Notes: generated from the sequence alone by a model not told the origin. Positions 38,131 to 48,032 are shown, numbered from the stretch's first letter. The stretch: 64,000 nucleotides of DNA from Pseudomonadota bacterium (GCA_025356075.1 JANXUT010000075.1:42823-106822), one strand, 5' to 3'. Numbers and translations: made by a program.

Positions 38131-39581
38131 GCGCGGACCTCGCCTACCTCTCGGCGCGCGAGGCGCGCGAGCGCTTCGCGGCGCAGACGCTCTCGCCGGT
38201 CGAGCTCATGCACTCGCTCCTCGAGCGCGCGACGGCGCTGCACGGCGGGCGCATCAATTCGACCACCGCCGTGCACGGCGCCGAGGCGCTTGCGCGGGCA
38301 CGGGAATCCGAGCAGCGCTACGCAAAGGGCACCGCCCGCGCGCTCGAGGGGATCCCGGTCGCAATCAAGGAGGAGACCTCGGTCGCTGGCTGGCAGCGGA
38401 CGATCGGCTCGTGGCTGCACGAGGAGGTCGCCGTCCGCAACCACCCGATCGTCGACAAGCTGATCGCGGCCGGAGCGATCCCGCACCTGCAGACGACGTG
38501 CCCGGAGTTCTGCGTGATCGGCCAGACGCTGAGCGAGCGCTTCGGCGTGACCCGCAACCCCTGGAACACCGCGTTCACCTCGGGGGGCTCGAGCGGCGGC
38601 TCCGGCGCCGCGCTCGCCGCGGGGCTCACGCCGCTCGCGACCGGGAGCGACATGGCGGGCTCGACCCGCATCCCCGCGGCGCTGCAGGGCCTGTACGGCT
38701 ACAAGCCGCCGTTCGGCCGGCTCGCGAGCACGCCGGGCGAGGAGCTCTTTTCGTTCGCGGTCGAGGGGCCGATGGCGCGTTCGCTCGATGACCTCGTGAT
38801 GATGCAGAACGTCATTGCAGGTCCCCACCCGGCGAGCTACGTCGGCATGCCCTTCGAGCCGCTCCCGTTCATCCACCCCGACCTCACCGGCGCGCGGATC
38901 GCGCTCGCCTTTCGCACCGGCAGCCCGGCGCTGTGCCCCGACACGCGCGCGAACCTCATCGCCGCGGCCGAGGCGCTCAGGAGCCGCGGCGCCACGGTCG
39001 AGGAGGTCGACCTCAACTGGGACAACGCCGAGGTCGCCGAAGTCCTCATCGAGGCGATCTTCGGGCTTTTTTTCAACGAGTACCTCGAGGGCCTCGATGC
39101 CGCGCAACTGCCGCGCGCGACGCCGTACCTGCGCTGGCTCATTGGCCGCTACCGCGGCCGGCCGAACTCGATCCTGAAGGCGGCGACGCTCGCGACGCGG
39201 CTGCACGAGGAGCTCGAGGAGAAGGTCTGGGGCCCGGGCTATCGCGCACTCATCTGCCCGACCGTGTTCACGACGGCGGTACCGGCCGATCTTGACCTTA
39301 CGACGAAGCGCCACGTGCTGATCGACGGCGCCGCCGTCGACAGCTACCTTGGCTGGGTGGGAACGCCGCCCTTCAACCTCTTGAGCCGCTACCCCGCGCT
39401 CGCAGTGCCGACCGGACGGGGCGCGAACGGCGTGCCGACCAGCATGCAGATCGTCGCTCCCCCGTACCGGGACTCGGTCGCCTTCGAGATCGCCTACCAC
39501 CACGCGGCGGCGGCGCGCCTCGAGCTCTACCGGACGGTGTTCCCGGATATCCCGATGCCCTCCGGCGGGAGCGCCGCGTGA
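38127..39581 (+). CDS. Amidase signature family hydrolase
   Basis: A 484-residue amidase of the AS family (Ser-cisSer-Lys triad). The Lys lies in GIPVAIKEE, the cis-Ser region in TSGGSSGGSGAALAAG and the nucleophile in SDMAGSTRIPA. The enzyme hydrolyses a C-N amide bond, probably in the cytoplasm as no signal is seen. The GTG start overlaps the preceding stop and the TGA overlaps the next GTG, so it is co-translated with the PNPOx-like protein and the APC permease. GatA is unlikely, since no gatB or gatC is near. Confidence 0.92.
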   Translation: MSADLAYLSAREARERFAAQTLSPVELMHSLLERATALHGGRINSTTAVHGAEALARARESEQRYAKGTARALEGIPVAIKEETSVAGWQRTIGSWLHEEVAVRNHPIVDKLIAAGAIPHLQTTCPEFCVIGQTLSERFGVTRNPWNTAFTSGGSSGGSGAALAAGLTPLATGSDMAGSTRIPAALQGLYGYKPPFGRLASTPGEELFSFAVEGPMARSLDDLVMMQNVIAGPHPASYVGMPFEPLPFIHPDLTGARIALAFRTGSPALCPDTRANLIAAAEALRSRGATVEEVDLNWDNAEVAEVLIEAIFGLFFNEYLEGLDAAQLPRATPYLRWLIGRYRGRPNSILKAATLATRLHEELEEKVWGPGYRALICPTVFTTAVPADLDLTTKRHVLIDGAAVDSYLGWVGTPPFNLLSRYPALAVPTGRGANGVPTSMQIVAPPYRDSVAFEIAYHHAAAARLELYRTVFPDIPMPSGGSAA

Positions 39582-40927
39582 CGGCGGCCGAGGCGACGGC
39601 GGCGGGCACGCGGCCGGTGCTGAAGCGCTCGCTCGGCTACTGGGACCTCATCGTCTACGGGCTCGCCTACATCGCGCCCTGCGCGCCCTTGAGCACCCTC
39701 GGGTTCGTCTGGCAGAGCTCGAACGGGCTCATCGTGCTCGCCTACATCCTCGGCGGCATCTGCATGTACTTCACCGCGAAGAGCTACGCAGTCATGACCG
39801 AGGCGATTCCCTCGGCCGGGTCGGTCTACGGCTTCGCGCGCCACGCACTTGGCCGCTTCGCCGGGTTCATGGCGGGCTGGATGATCCTGCTCGACTACCT
39901 GCTGATCCCGGCGTTCGTCTACGTGCTCATCGCGGTCGCTTTCGGGGAGCTCGTGCCGGGCGTCGGCCGCGCGACCTGGATCCTCTTGTTGAGCGGCTTC
40001 ACGCTGCTGGTCAACTGGTTTGGCGTGACCGTCACGACGCGCGCGAACTTCGTCGCGGTCGCGCTCCAGGCCGTGCTGCTCCTCATATTTCTCGGCTACT
40101 GCGTCGCCTCGCTCCACCACGGCTTCGGCACCGGCGGCTTGACGCTGGCACCGGTCTACACGGCGTCGGCGTTCTCGGCCGCGAAGATATTCAGCGCCAC
40201 CTCGATCTGCATCATGTCCTTCCTCGGCTTCGATGCGATCTCGACGCTGAGCGAGGAGGTCGAGGGCAACGACCGGCGCGTGGTCGGGCGCGCGATCATC
40301 GCGGTGCTGGTGATCTCGGCCGCGTTCTTCGTGCTGGTCACCTTCGTACTCGGCAATCTCCTGCCCGGCATCTCGATCAAGGACCCGGCCGCCGCGACCT
40401 ACGAGCTCGCCGCGGCCGCCGTCGGCGTCTGGGCCTCGATCGCGATCGCCTGGTCGTACGCGATCATCGTGGGGCTCTCGAACGCGCTGCCGATGCAGGT
40501 GGGTGTCGCGCGCGTGCTGTTCGCGATGGGTCGCGATCGGCAGCTGCCGCATGCGCTCGCGCGCGTGCACCCGAAGTACGGCACGCCCTACGTCGGCATG
40601 CTCGCGAGCGCGGCCATTTCCACCGCCGTCGCGCTCGCGATGCGCAACCTCATGGATGAGCTCGCGACTATCGTCAACTTCGGGGCGTTGAGCGGTTTTC
40701 TGCTGCTGCACGTGTCGGTGCTGGCGAAGTTCGGCATCGGCCAGCGCTCGCGCGCCTGGTTCACGCACTGGCTCGTGCCGATCCTCGGCATCGGCGTGGT
40801 GCTAGCGGTCTTCACCGGCATGAGCGCGCTCGCGGCGAAGGTGGGACTCAGCTGGCTCGCGGCGGGCCTCGTCTACGGCCTCGTGCTGCGCACCCAACGG
40901 CGCGACGAGCTCAATACGCCGCTCTGA
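39578..40927 (+). CDS. APC family amino acid/amine permease
   Basis: A 449-residue inner-membrane permease of the APC superfamily with about 12 helices. The first helix has the motif GYWDLIVYGLAYIAPCAP, and the loop after helix 2 carries EAIPSAGSVYGFARHALG, both typical. The cytoplasmic loop before helix 6 has FLGFDAISTLSEEVEGNDR, also diagnostic. It probably imports an amino acid, amine or amide for the amidase with which it overlaps by 4 bp. The substrate cannot be set more precisely. It ends 33 bp before the convergent HDAC-like gene. Confidence 0.92.
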   Translation: MTAAEATAAGTRPVLKRSLGYWDLIVYGLAYIAPCAPLSTLGFVWQSSNGLIVLAYILGGICMYFTAKSYAVMTEAIPSAGSVYGFARHALGRFAGFMAGWMILLDYLLIPAFVYVLIAVAFGELVPGVGRATWILLLSGFTLLVNWFGVTVTTRANFVAVALQAVLLLIFLGYCVASLHHGFGTGGLTLAPVYTASAFSAAKIFSATSICIMSFLGFDAISTLSEEVEGNDRRVVGRAIIAVLVISAAFFVLVTFVLGNLLPGISIKDPAAATYELAAAAVGVWASIAIAWSYAIIVGLSNALPMQVGVARVLFAMGRDRQLPHALARVHPKYGTPYVGMLASAAISTAVALAMRNLMDELATIVNFGALSGFLLLHVSVLAKFGIGQRSRAWFTHWLVPILGIGVVLAVFTGMSALAAKVGLSWLAAGLVYGLVLRTQRRDELNTPL

Positions 40928-40959
40928 GGCGGCGCTCCCCGCGCCGCGCGCGCAACGCT

Positions 40960-42075
40960 TCAGCCGGGGACGGGCGTCTGCGCGGCGAGCTTGGCGGCGG
41001 CGTCAATGACGGCGGCCTGGTGCGGCAGAAGCTCGTGTCCGCCCATCTGCATCAGCTCTTCCAGGTAAGGATCCGCGGCCTGGGTCCGCAGTCCCGCCAT
41101 TTCCTCGAGCACCGCGAGCCCGCAGAACGGCACGTAGGCGTTCGAGTAGCCGCCCTCGTGGGTCGCGACGACGCGCGCCGCGGCGACTTCGGTCGCGATC
41201 GACAGCACCTGGCGCGCGATCAGCCGGAACGTCTCGCTGGTGGCCAGCATCCGCCCGATCGGGTCCATCGCATTTGCATCAAGACCGGAGGCAATGACGA
41301 TGAGCTCCGGGCGAAAGCGGGCGAGGGCGGGCGCGACCGCGCGCTCGAACGCGGCGAGGTAGGCGCCGTGGCCGCTGCCCGCCGGTAGCGGCACGTTCAG
41401 GTTCGTGTGCGCGGCGGCGCCCTCGCCAATCACCTCGAGGAAGCCGGAGTCAACCGGGTAGTTGCGATCCTGGTGCACCGAGATCGTCAGCACCGAGGGG
41501 TCCTCGAGGAAGGCGAGCTCGGTGCCGTTGCCATGGTGCACGTCCCAGTCGACGACGGCGACACGGCTGAGCTTATGGACGCGCTGGGCGTGCTTGACGG
41601 CGAGCACGGCATTTCCGAATACGCAGTAGCCGCGGCCGCGATCGGGCTCGGCGTGATGCCCCGGCGGGCGCACGAGCGCATACGCGTTCGTGACGCGGCC
41701 GCTTAGGACCGCATCGACCGCCTCGAGGCAGCCGCCGACCGCGAGCTGGGCGATCTCGAAGCTGCCGTGGCCGATCGTCGCGCTGTCGCCGATCGTGCCG
41801 CCGGCGCCGGCCGAGAGCCGCCTCACGTCCTCGATGTAGCGTTCGGTGTGAAAGCAGGTGAGTTCATCGAGCCGCGCGAGCCGTGGCCGGATCGGCACGA
41901 GCGCATCGGCAAGGCCGCTGACCTCAAGCAGTGACAGGAGCCGACGCTTCGTGTCCGGGCTCTCGGGATGCTGGTCCGGCTGGGTGTACTCGCTCGCGGC
42001 GCTGAAGCCCGCGCCGCTGCCCGGGTCGTGCCAGAAGTAACGCTCGTTCGAGACGAGGCCGGTTGGCAGGCTCAT
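40960..42075 (-). CDS. Histone-deacetylase-like (class II) amidohydrolase
   Basis: A 371-residue zinc hydrolase of the bacterial HDAC / acetylpolyamine amidohydrolase superfamily. The active site is clear: VRPPGHHAEPDRGRGYC with the His pair, and VVDWDVHHGNGT with the zinc-binding Asp and His; the distal zinc Asp is in SGLDANAMDP. Bacterial members deacetylate polyamines or small N-acyl amides. It is convergent to the APC permease and follows the TonB receptor on the minus strand, with a strong hairpin in between. A role in amide breakdown is suggested by context only. Confidence 0.93.
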   Translation of the reverse strand: MSLPTGLVSNERYFWHDPGSGAGFSAASEYTQPDQHPESPDTKRRLLSLLEVSGLADALVPIRPRLARLDELTCFHTERYIEDVRRLSAGAGGTIGDSATIGHGSFEIAQLAVGGCLEAVDAVLSGRVTNAYALVRPPGHHAEPDRGRGYCVFGNAVLAVKHAQRVHKLSRVAVVDWDVHHGNGTELAFLEDPSVLTISVHQDRNYPVDSGFLEVIGEGAAAHTNLNVPLPAGSGHGAYLAAFERAVAPALARFRPELIVIASGLDANAMDPIGRMLATSETFRLIARQVLSIATEVAAARVVATHEGGYSNAYVPFCGLAVLEEMAGLRTQAADPYLEELMQMGGHELLPHQAAVIDAAAKLAAQTPVPG

Positions 42076-42088
42076 TGTCGGCCGGCGC

Positions 42089-42117
42089 CGGGCGGGCGGC
42101 TTGAAGCCGCCCGCCCG
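42089..42117 (-). terminator. Strong hairpin between TonB receptor and HDAC-like genes
   Basis: A 14-bp perfect stem, CGGGCGGGCGGCTT (42089-42102) and its complement (42104-42117), with one unpaired base at the centre so the real loop must open. It sits 8 bp after the TonB receptor stop. A T-run is absent, so it may stabilise the mRNA end or attenuate rather than end transcription. Confidence 0.6.
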
Positions 42118-42124
42118 AGGCAGG

Positions 42125-44614
42125 TCAGTAGTGGTACGTCGCGGTCACGCCAATCGTACGCGGTCGGACGGTGCGGCCGAAGTACAGATTGTCGGTGGCG
42201 TCGTCCGCGATGTCCCGCGAGGAAAACAGCTTCGGATGATCGTTCAACATGTTGTTGCCGAAGATCGAGACGTCCAAGCCATTGAAGCGCAGGCCGGCGC
42301 GCAATGACAGGTTCTTCGTCGTCGGCAGGCCGGGAATCGACAGATCGTAGAGTGCGTTGCCACCGTTCTGGCCCGGGGTCAGTGCCGTCTGGGCAGTGGT
42401 TTGTTGGTAATCGACCCGGAAGTAGCCGACCTTGCCATCCAATTGCGCGAATGGCGCGGCGAGTTCGGCCCAGGCCAGGAACGTCCATGGCGCGCCGGGG
42501 AGGCGGTCGCCTTCGCTGACGACCGGCGCTGCACCCGGGTTGCCGGGACCGGTGCAGACGCCGTTCTGCGCGGTGAGCAGGCCGGCGCACGAGGCGCGCG
42601 TGTACTTGGCATCGGTGTAGGCGACCGTGAGGTCAAACGTGAGCGGCTGCGCCGGCTTGAACTGCACTTCCACGTCGCCGCCCTTGCTCTGTACCTGACC
42701 GAGGTTCGCGGCGAACTGCTCGCCGCAGCTCGGCAGGTAGACGTTCTGGATGATCTTCTTCCAGTTCACGACGAACACGCTCGAGTTGATCTGCAGCCGC
42801 CGGTCAAGCATCGTGTTTTTGGCGCCGATCTCGTAGCTCCACAGCGAATCGGATGTGTACTTTTCAGGTACGTGCGGATGGCCGTCGGCGCCTACCGGCA
42901 GGCCCAGAGTGATCAAGTCGCCATCGCAGAGCGTGCCGACCGGAATGTTGACGCCGCCCGAGCGGTAGCCTTTCGCGGCGCTCAAGTAGAACAGGTTGTC
43001 ACGGTCGGGCTGGTAGTCGAGCGTGAACTTAGGCGTCACCGGCTTCTCGGACGACGACACTTCAAGTAATGGAATCGGGTCGAGCGGCGTCACGACGAAA
43101 GCACCGCCCGACACGACCGTACCGACGACGTCGTCTTTTGCGACGCGCAGTCCAACTGTCGCCTTCCAGTGAGTCGCCAGCTTGAAAATCAGTTCGCCGA
43201 ACGCGGCGATCTGCTTCTCGACGACGCGGTCGACGGGGCCGTGGTAGATCAGGCCGTTTGGGCATGCGATGGCGTACACGGCGCAGACCGTGCCGCCACT
43301 TTCGGCATCCAGCGTCGTGTCAATGATGTCCTCGGGGATATTTTCGTTGGTTCGCGAGTAGAAGACGCCGGCATTCCACGAGATCCGTGCGTCCTTATCC
43401 GTCGAGGCCAGGCGGATCTCCTGATAGACGTTGTCCTGGCGATCGCGAAACGGTGCGTAGCCCGCATCGCCCGGTTGCGGGTACGGATTCGTCAGCGTGC
43501 CGAAACCAACCGAGTTGAAGAACGCCCACGTTGCACGCAGGTACTGGGTGTAGTCGGAGGTCGAGTGCTGGTCGCGGGAGAAGTAGGCGGTATTCGACGC
43601 CAGCTGGGCGAAGCCGAGGTTCCAGTCCACCTTCACGGATGCGAGGTAGTACGGGTCCGCGCTGGGGTTGCGCAGCGCGTTGCCGTTGCGGAAGATCTCG
43701 CCGGCAGGATCCGACAGCACCTGCCAGTAGGCCGCGGTGTCGTGGATCTGAAGTTCCTGGAAGTACACGGACGGCGCGATGCTCAGGTTCTCGGTCGGCT
43801 GCCACTTGAACGCGAGGCGCGCGGTGGCCGTCTGCTGGTAGTTCGCCGCCTTTTCGGTAGTGCCAGCGTAGACCGGCGGGGTGAGGTAGTCGTTTGCCGC
43901 GCGCGTGTAGCTGACGCGGTCCACCCAACCACCGTCGCGGCGGTAGGACGCGCTGAAGCGGAAGCCGAGCACGTTGTCGATGATCGGTCCGCCAACCGCC
44001 ACGCCGAGCTCGTAGCTCGGATCGCCGTGCTTGGTCGTCGCGTACTCCGAGCGCACGTAGCCGCTGTAGGCGTTCAGGCCCGGTGTTGGCGTGATGAACC
44101 GAACGACACCGCCTTCGGCGCCCGCGCCGAACAGCGTTCCCTGAGGGCCGCGCAGCACCTCGATCCGGTCGAGGTCGAACAGCGCCGGAAACACAGTCAC
44201 CGCACCGAAGCCGATGTGGCGGCTCTGCACGGGCGTGTCGTCGATGTAGATACCGGTCGTCGCGGCGCCCGCCGCCGAGTCGACGCCGCGGATCGCGATG
44301 TCGGAATTCTCGTCGTTGTAGTTGGCGGAGGAGCCCATGCCGTTGCGCGAGAAGTTGAGCCCCGGGCTCAGTCGCGACAGATCGTCGATATTCTTAAGGC
44401 CCTGCGCATCGAGCTTCTCCTGCGAGAAAGCCGTGACGCTGATCGGGACGTCCTGCAGGCGCTCGGAGCGCCGGGTCGCCGTTACGACCACTTCCTCGAG
44501 CCCTCCGGTCGCCGCGGGCGCGGCGGCCGCGGTCTGCGCGATGGTCGGAGTAGAGGCGAAGAGGGCGATGAGCCCCGCCGTCGCGAGCGTCGTGCGAGCA
44601 AGTACCGCTGTCAT
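42125..44614 (-). CDS. TonB-dependent outer-membrane receptor
   Basis: An 829-residue outer-membrane receptor for energised uptake of a large or scarce compound. It has a signal peptide (residues 1-26), a TonB box EEVVVTATRRSERLQDVPIS (about 44-63), a plug domain with VLRGPQGTLFGAGAEGGVVRF, and a 22-strand barrel ending in TATYHY with a C-terminal aromatic residue. A ribosome site AGGGGA precedes the ATG. Relatives of this subtype are common in compound-degrading Proteobacteria. The HDAC-like and YtcJ-like amidohydrolase genes flank it, which points to an amide-type substrate; iron-siderophore uptake is less likely. Confidence 0.95.
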   Translation of the reverse strand: MTAVLARTTLATAGLIALFASTPTIAQTAAAAPAATGGLEEVVVTATRRSERLQDVPISVTAFSQEKLDAQGLKNIDDLSRLSPGLNFSRNGMGSSANYNDENSDIAIRGVDSAAGAATTGIYIDDTPVQSRHIGFGAVTVFPALFDLDRIEVLRGPQGTLFGAGAEGGVVRFITPTPGLNAYSGYVRSEYATTKHGDPSYELGVAVGGPIIDNVLGFRFSASYRRDGGWVDRVSYTRAANDYLTPPVYAGTTEKAANYQQTATARLAFKWQPTENLSIAPSVYFQELQIHDTAAYWQVLSDPAGEIFRNGNALRNPSADPYYLASVKVDWNLGFAQLASNTAYFSRDQHSTSDYTQYLRATWAFFNSVGFGTLTNPYPQPGDAGYAPFRDRQDNVYQEIRLASTDKDARISWNAGVFYSRTNENIPEDIIDTTLDAESGGTVCAVYAIACPNGLIYHGPVDRVVEKQIAAFGELIFKLATHWKATVGLRVAKDDVVGTVVSGGAFVVTPLDPIPLLEVSSSEKPVTPKFTLDYQPDRDNLFYLSAAKGYRSGGVNIPVGTLCDGDLITLGLPVGADGHPHVPEKYTSDSLWSYEIGAKNTMLDRRLQINSSVFVVNWKKIIQNVYLPSCGEQFAANLGQVQSKGGDVEVQFKPAQPLTFDLTVAYTDAKYTRASCAGLLTAQNGVCTGPGNPGAAPVVSEGDRLPGAPWTFLAWAELAAPFAQLDGKVGYFRVDYQQTTAQTALTPGQNGGNALYDLSIPGLPTTKNLSLRAGLRFNGLDVSIFGNNMLNDHPKLFSSRDIADDATDNLYFGRTVRPRTIGVTATYHY

Positions 44615-44937
44615 GCTGATGTCCCCTGTGAGATGCCCGCGGGCGCGTCGCGCCCGCCGCCTGATTCGCTGTTGCTACAAAGCCTCACGCGCCAGTCGGC
44701 CCCTCGCCAGGCTGATGCGTCCAGATTCCGCGAATACCTTCGCTGTCCCACGGCTCTCATCGGCCGCTGCGATCACAAGTTACCTTAGAATTAGGGCCGT
44801 GCACAGTGGCGCGCCCGCGACAGCGCGACCCATCGAGGCTGGTTTTCCTCGCCGCTAAGGTGCCATCATCGCCCGACACCGCCCGGCCCGTGGCTGCGTT
44901 CCGGCCCCGCGTGCGGCACTAAAATTTCGGGGGAATC
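44615..44937. other. Divergent intergenic region between receptor and amidohydrolase
   Basis: This 323-bp stretch separates the divergent TonB receptor and YtcJ-like genes. I see no gene in it. A TAGAAT hexamer (44786-44791) faces the amidohydrolase but lacks a -35. The part around 44770-44796 is more AT-rich than its surroundings. The GGGGGAA before 44938 is the amidohydrolase ribosome site. Shared control of both genes from here is plausible. Confidence 0.5.
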
Positions 44938-46974
44938 ATGCAGATGTCAACCACCAAGGCCCGCGCTGTGATCGCAGCCGCCGCACCGCTCCTCGCACTC
45001 CTTGCCACCTCGGTCGCGGTCGCCGCCGCGACGGAGCCGGCCGACACGGTGCTGACCGATGCGCGGATCTACACGGCCGCGGGCGGCCAGATGGCCGAGG
45101 CGCTCGCCGTGCGGCACGGGACGATCGTCTATGCGGGTGACACGGCCGGCGCGCTTGCGCTCGCCGGCCCGGCCACGAAAAAAGTGAGCGCTGGCGGGCG
45201 GTTAGTGGTGCCGGGGCTGGTCGACTCGCACATCCACCCGCTCGACATCGTCGATCTCGACGTGTGCGACCTCGACAGCAAGGCGAAGTCCCTGCGGGAG
45301 CTGTCCGCGTTCGTCGGCGCGTGCATCAAGCGCTACCACACGCCGGCCGGGAAGTGGCTGCGGGTGCACCAGTGGAACCCGACCGGCGGCAACCAGCCGG
45401 ACGCGGAATTCCCGAACCTGCGCGCGGCGCTTGATAAGGCCGATGCGCACGCGCTCATCGAGCTCCTCGGCAACGATGGCCACCACGCAGCCTACAACAG
45501 CGTCGCGCTCGCGCTGGCCACCAACGCGACCGGCAAGGTGGTCGGCTATTCGAAGGCGACGCTCGCAACGGACTTCGCCGCCTACCGCAAGCTCGTCGGG
45601 ACCGACGGACGCGGCGAGCCCGATGGCATGGTCAACGAGGATGCGCGCTACTCCATCGATGCGAACAGCATGCTCTACAACGAGCTCGAGGCGGTCTCGA
45701 AGGTCCCGGACAAGATCCCCGAACGCCTGAACAGTGTCGGCATCACGGCGATCCTGGATGCCATGGCCTCTCCCGTCGGCCTTGCCGTCTACGACAAGCT
45801 GCTCGCCGGCAAGCACATGACGGTGCGGGTCAACCTCGCGCAGTTCTACGATCCGAGCCACACCCGCACCGCCGACGGGCGCGTCGACTATGACGGCATG
45901 GTCGCGCACGCGAAGGAGGTGCGGGCGAAGTACGCCGGCAATCCGTACCTGCACGCCGACTTCATCAAGATGTTCGCCGACGGCGTCGTCGAGGCGAACC
46001 CGTTCTCGACGCCGCCGACGCTCGGCAATGCCGCGGTGCTTGAGCCCTACCTGCAGCCGATCTTCGCGACCGACGCGAAGGGGCACGCGAGCGTCACCGG
46101 CTACGTCGACACGGGCTCCGCCATCTGCATCGAGGCACGTGCCCACCCGGAGAAGCACCAGGCCGCCGCAGACATCGCCGCGTTCACGAAGGCGAACGGA
46201 TTCCACCCCGGCCAGTGCCAGATCTCGAGCGGGCAGCTGCAGCACGAGCGCGACATCGAGCTTGAGTACATCAAGCGCATGCACGTCGCGGGCTTCAACA
46301 TCCATATCCACGCGATCGGCGACCGGGCGCTCAGGACCGCGCTCGATGCGATCGAGGCGGCACGCGCGGCGGACGGCATCAGCTCGACGCACGACGGGCT
46401 CGCCCACGTGCAGCTCGCTCATCCGACCGACATTCAGCGAATCGGCCGGGACCACCTTTACGTCGCCTTCACCTACTCGTGGGCCAACGTCGACCTCGAC
46501 TACGACATGACGGTGATCCCGTTCCTGCAGAAGGTGAGCGGCAACAGCCTCGGCGCGCGCCACGTGGCCGGTAGCTACTACGAGGCGAACACGTATCCCT
46601 TCCGCGCGGCCAAGGATGCAGGCGCGACGCTGGTCGCCGGTTCCGACGCGCCGGTCAACACGCGCGATCCGCAGCCCTTCGTCAACATGGCGACCGCCGT
46701 CACGCGGCGCATCCCCGGGGAGCCCGTGTTCAATGCGGCGCAGGCGATCACGATCCGGGAGGTCCTCGACGCCTACACGATCAACGGCGCGCGCATGCTC
46801 GGCCGCGACAAGGAGATCGGCTCGCTCGAGGTCGGCAAGTCCGCGGACTTCGTCGTGCTCGACCGCGACATCCTGAAGCTCGCCGACGGCGGCAAGGCCA
46901 AGGACATCAACGGCACCAAGGTCGTGGAGACCTGGTTCCAGGGCAAGCGCGTCTACCACGCGCCGGCCCACTGA
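44938..46974 (+). CDS. Exported YtcJ-like amidohydrolase (Amidohydro_3)
   Basis: A 678-residue metal-dependent hydrolase of the amidohydrolase superfamily, YtcJ/Amidohydro_3 branch. A Sec signal peptide (about 1-33) precedes the strand TVLTDARIYTAAGG. Metal ligands include the HxH in VDSHIHPLD (around residues 98-106) and later His in HIHAIGDRALRTALDA (near 455-470), with the final Asp in AGSDAPVNTRDPQ. The enzyme probably acts in the periplasm on an amide or ester-like substrate. The ATG at 44938 fits a GGGGGAA site. The broken aldo/keto reductase follows 23 bp later. Confidence 0.93.
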   Translation: MQMSTTKARAVIAAAAPLLALLATSVAVAAATEPADTVLTDARIYTAAGGQMAEALAVRHGTIVYAGDTAGALALAGPATKKVSAGGRLVVPGLVDSHIHPLDIVDLDVCDLDSKAKSLRELSAFVGACIKRYHTPAGKWLRVHQWNPTGGNQPDAEFPNLRAALDKADAHALIELLGNDGHHAAYNSVALALATNATGKVVGYSKATLATDFAAYRKLVGTDGRGEPDGMVNEDARYSIDANSMLYNELEAVSKVPDKIPERLNSVGITAILDAMASPVGLAVYDKLLAGKHMTVRVNLAQFYDPSHTRTADGRVDYDGMVAHAKEVRAKYAGNPYLHADFIKMFADGVVEANPFSTPPTLGNAAVLEPYLQPIFATDAKGHASVTGYVDTGSAICIEARAHPEKHQAAADIAAFTKANGFHPGQCQISSGQLQHERDIELEYIKRMHVAGFNIHIHAIGDRALRTALDAIEAARAADGISSTHDGLAHVQLAHPTDIQRIGRDHLYVAFTYSWANVDLDYDMTVIPFLQKVSGNSLGARHVAGSYYEANTYPFRAAKDAGATLVAGSDAPVNTRDPQPFVNMATAVTRRIPGEPVFNAAQAITIREVLDAYTINGARMLGRDKEIGSLEVGKSADFVVLDRDILKLADGGKAKDINGTKVVETWFQGKRVYHAPAH

Positions 46975-46997
46975 CGATCGCTGGAGGGCTACCCCAA

Positions 46998-48032
46998 GTG
47001 CGTTACCGCCTGCTCGGCCGGACCGGCCTCTACGTCTCGGAGCTCTGCCTCGGCACGATGACTGACGGCGGCAAGTGCTTCTGGGAGCAGATCGGCGCAC
47101 TCCCGCAGGACGCGGTGACGAGGCAGGTGAAGGTCGCGCTCGAGGCGGGCATCAACTTCATCGACACCGCGAACGTCTAGTCGGTCGGCGAGTCCGAGCG
47201 CCTGCTCGGCCAGGCGCTCAAGGACCTCGCCGTGCCGCGCGATCAGGTCGTCGTCGCCACCAAGGCGACCGGCATCATGGACGACACGCCGAACGGGCGG
47301 GGCCAGTCCCGCTAGCACCTGTTCAACCCGGTCGATGCGAGCCTGAAGCGGCTTCAACTCGAGCACATCGACCTCTACCAGCTGCACGGCTTCGATCCGC
47401 TCACGGCTTTCGAGGAAGTGCTCGGCGCGCTCGATGATCTCGTCCGCTCCGGCAAGGTCCGCTATGTGGGACTTTGCAACTTGGCCGCGTGGCAGGTCAT
47501 GAAGGCGCTCGCCGTGTCCGAGCGACGCGGCTATGCGCGCTTCGAGAGCGTGCAGGCGTACTACACGATCGCGGGCCGCGACCTTGAGCGCGAGCTCGTG
47601 CCGCTGGTGCGGGACCAGGGGCTTGGCCTCATGGTCTGCAGCCCGCTCGCCGGCGGGCTCCTGAGCGGCAAGTACCGGCCGGACGAGCCGGGGCCGGCGG
47701 GCGCTCGCCGCACGACCTTCGATTTCCCGCTGGTCGACAGGCCACGGGCGTTCCGCTGCGTCGAGGCGATGCGGCCGATCGCCGCGCGGCTTGGCGTCTC
47801 GGTCGCGCAGGTGGCGCTCGCGTGGCTGCTCGCGAAGCCCTGGGTCACGACGGTCATCATCGGCGCGAAGACCGACGCGCAGCTCCTCGATAACATCGCC
47901 GCGACCAAGGTGGAGTTGAGCGCCGAGGACCTGAAGGCGCTCGAGGAGGTCAGCGCGCTGCCGCCGGAGTACCCGGGCTGGATGCTCGAGCTCCAGGGCG
48001 CGTACCGCGCCAAGCCGCCCGTCAAGAACTAG
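46998..48032 (+). pseudogene. Aldo/keto reductase interrupted by two in-frame TAG codons
   Basis: The frame from GTG 46998 to 48032 encodes a full-length (~344-residue) aldo/keto reductase with no frameshift, but it contains two TAG codons at 47178 (codon 61) and 47313 (codon 106). Family motifs on both sides are intact: GINFIDTANV before the first, SVGESERLLG after it, VVVATKATG, then HLFNPVDASLKRLQLEHID and DLYQLHGFDP. The first TAG stands five residues after the catalytic Asp (D56), which is where the catalytic Tyr of the Asp-Tyr-Lys-His tetrad belongs. The second also falls where relatives usually carry Tyr (SR-Y-H). As written the protein would be inactive; recent decay or base error are the simple explanations. 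Confidence 0.85.

Noticed and set aside
45202..47100. Long minus-strand frame opposite the YtcJ-like gene
   Set aside because: It is antisense to a well-supported amidohydrolase and shows no family motif.
46998..48032. Genome-wide recoding of TAG as tyrosine
   Set aside because: TAG acts as the normal stop of other genes here, such as ybaB and the gene ending at 25080, so recoding is unlikely.
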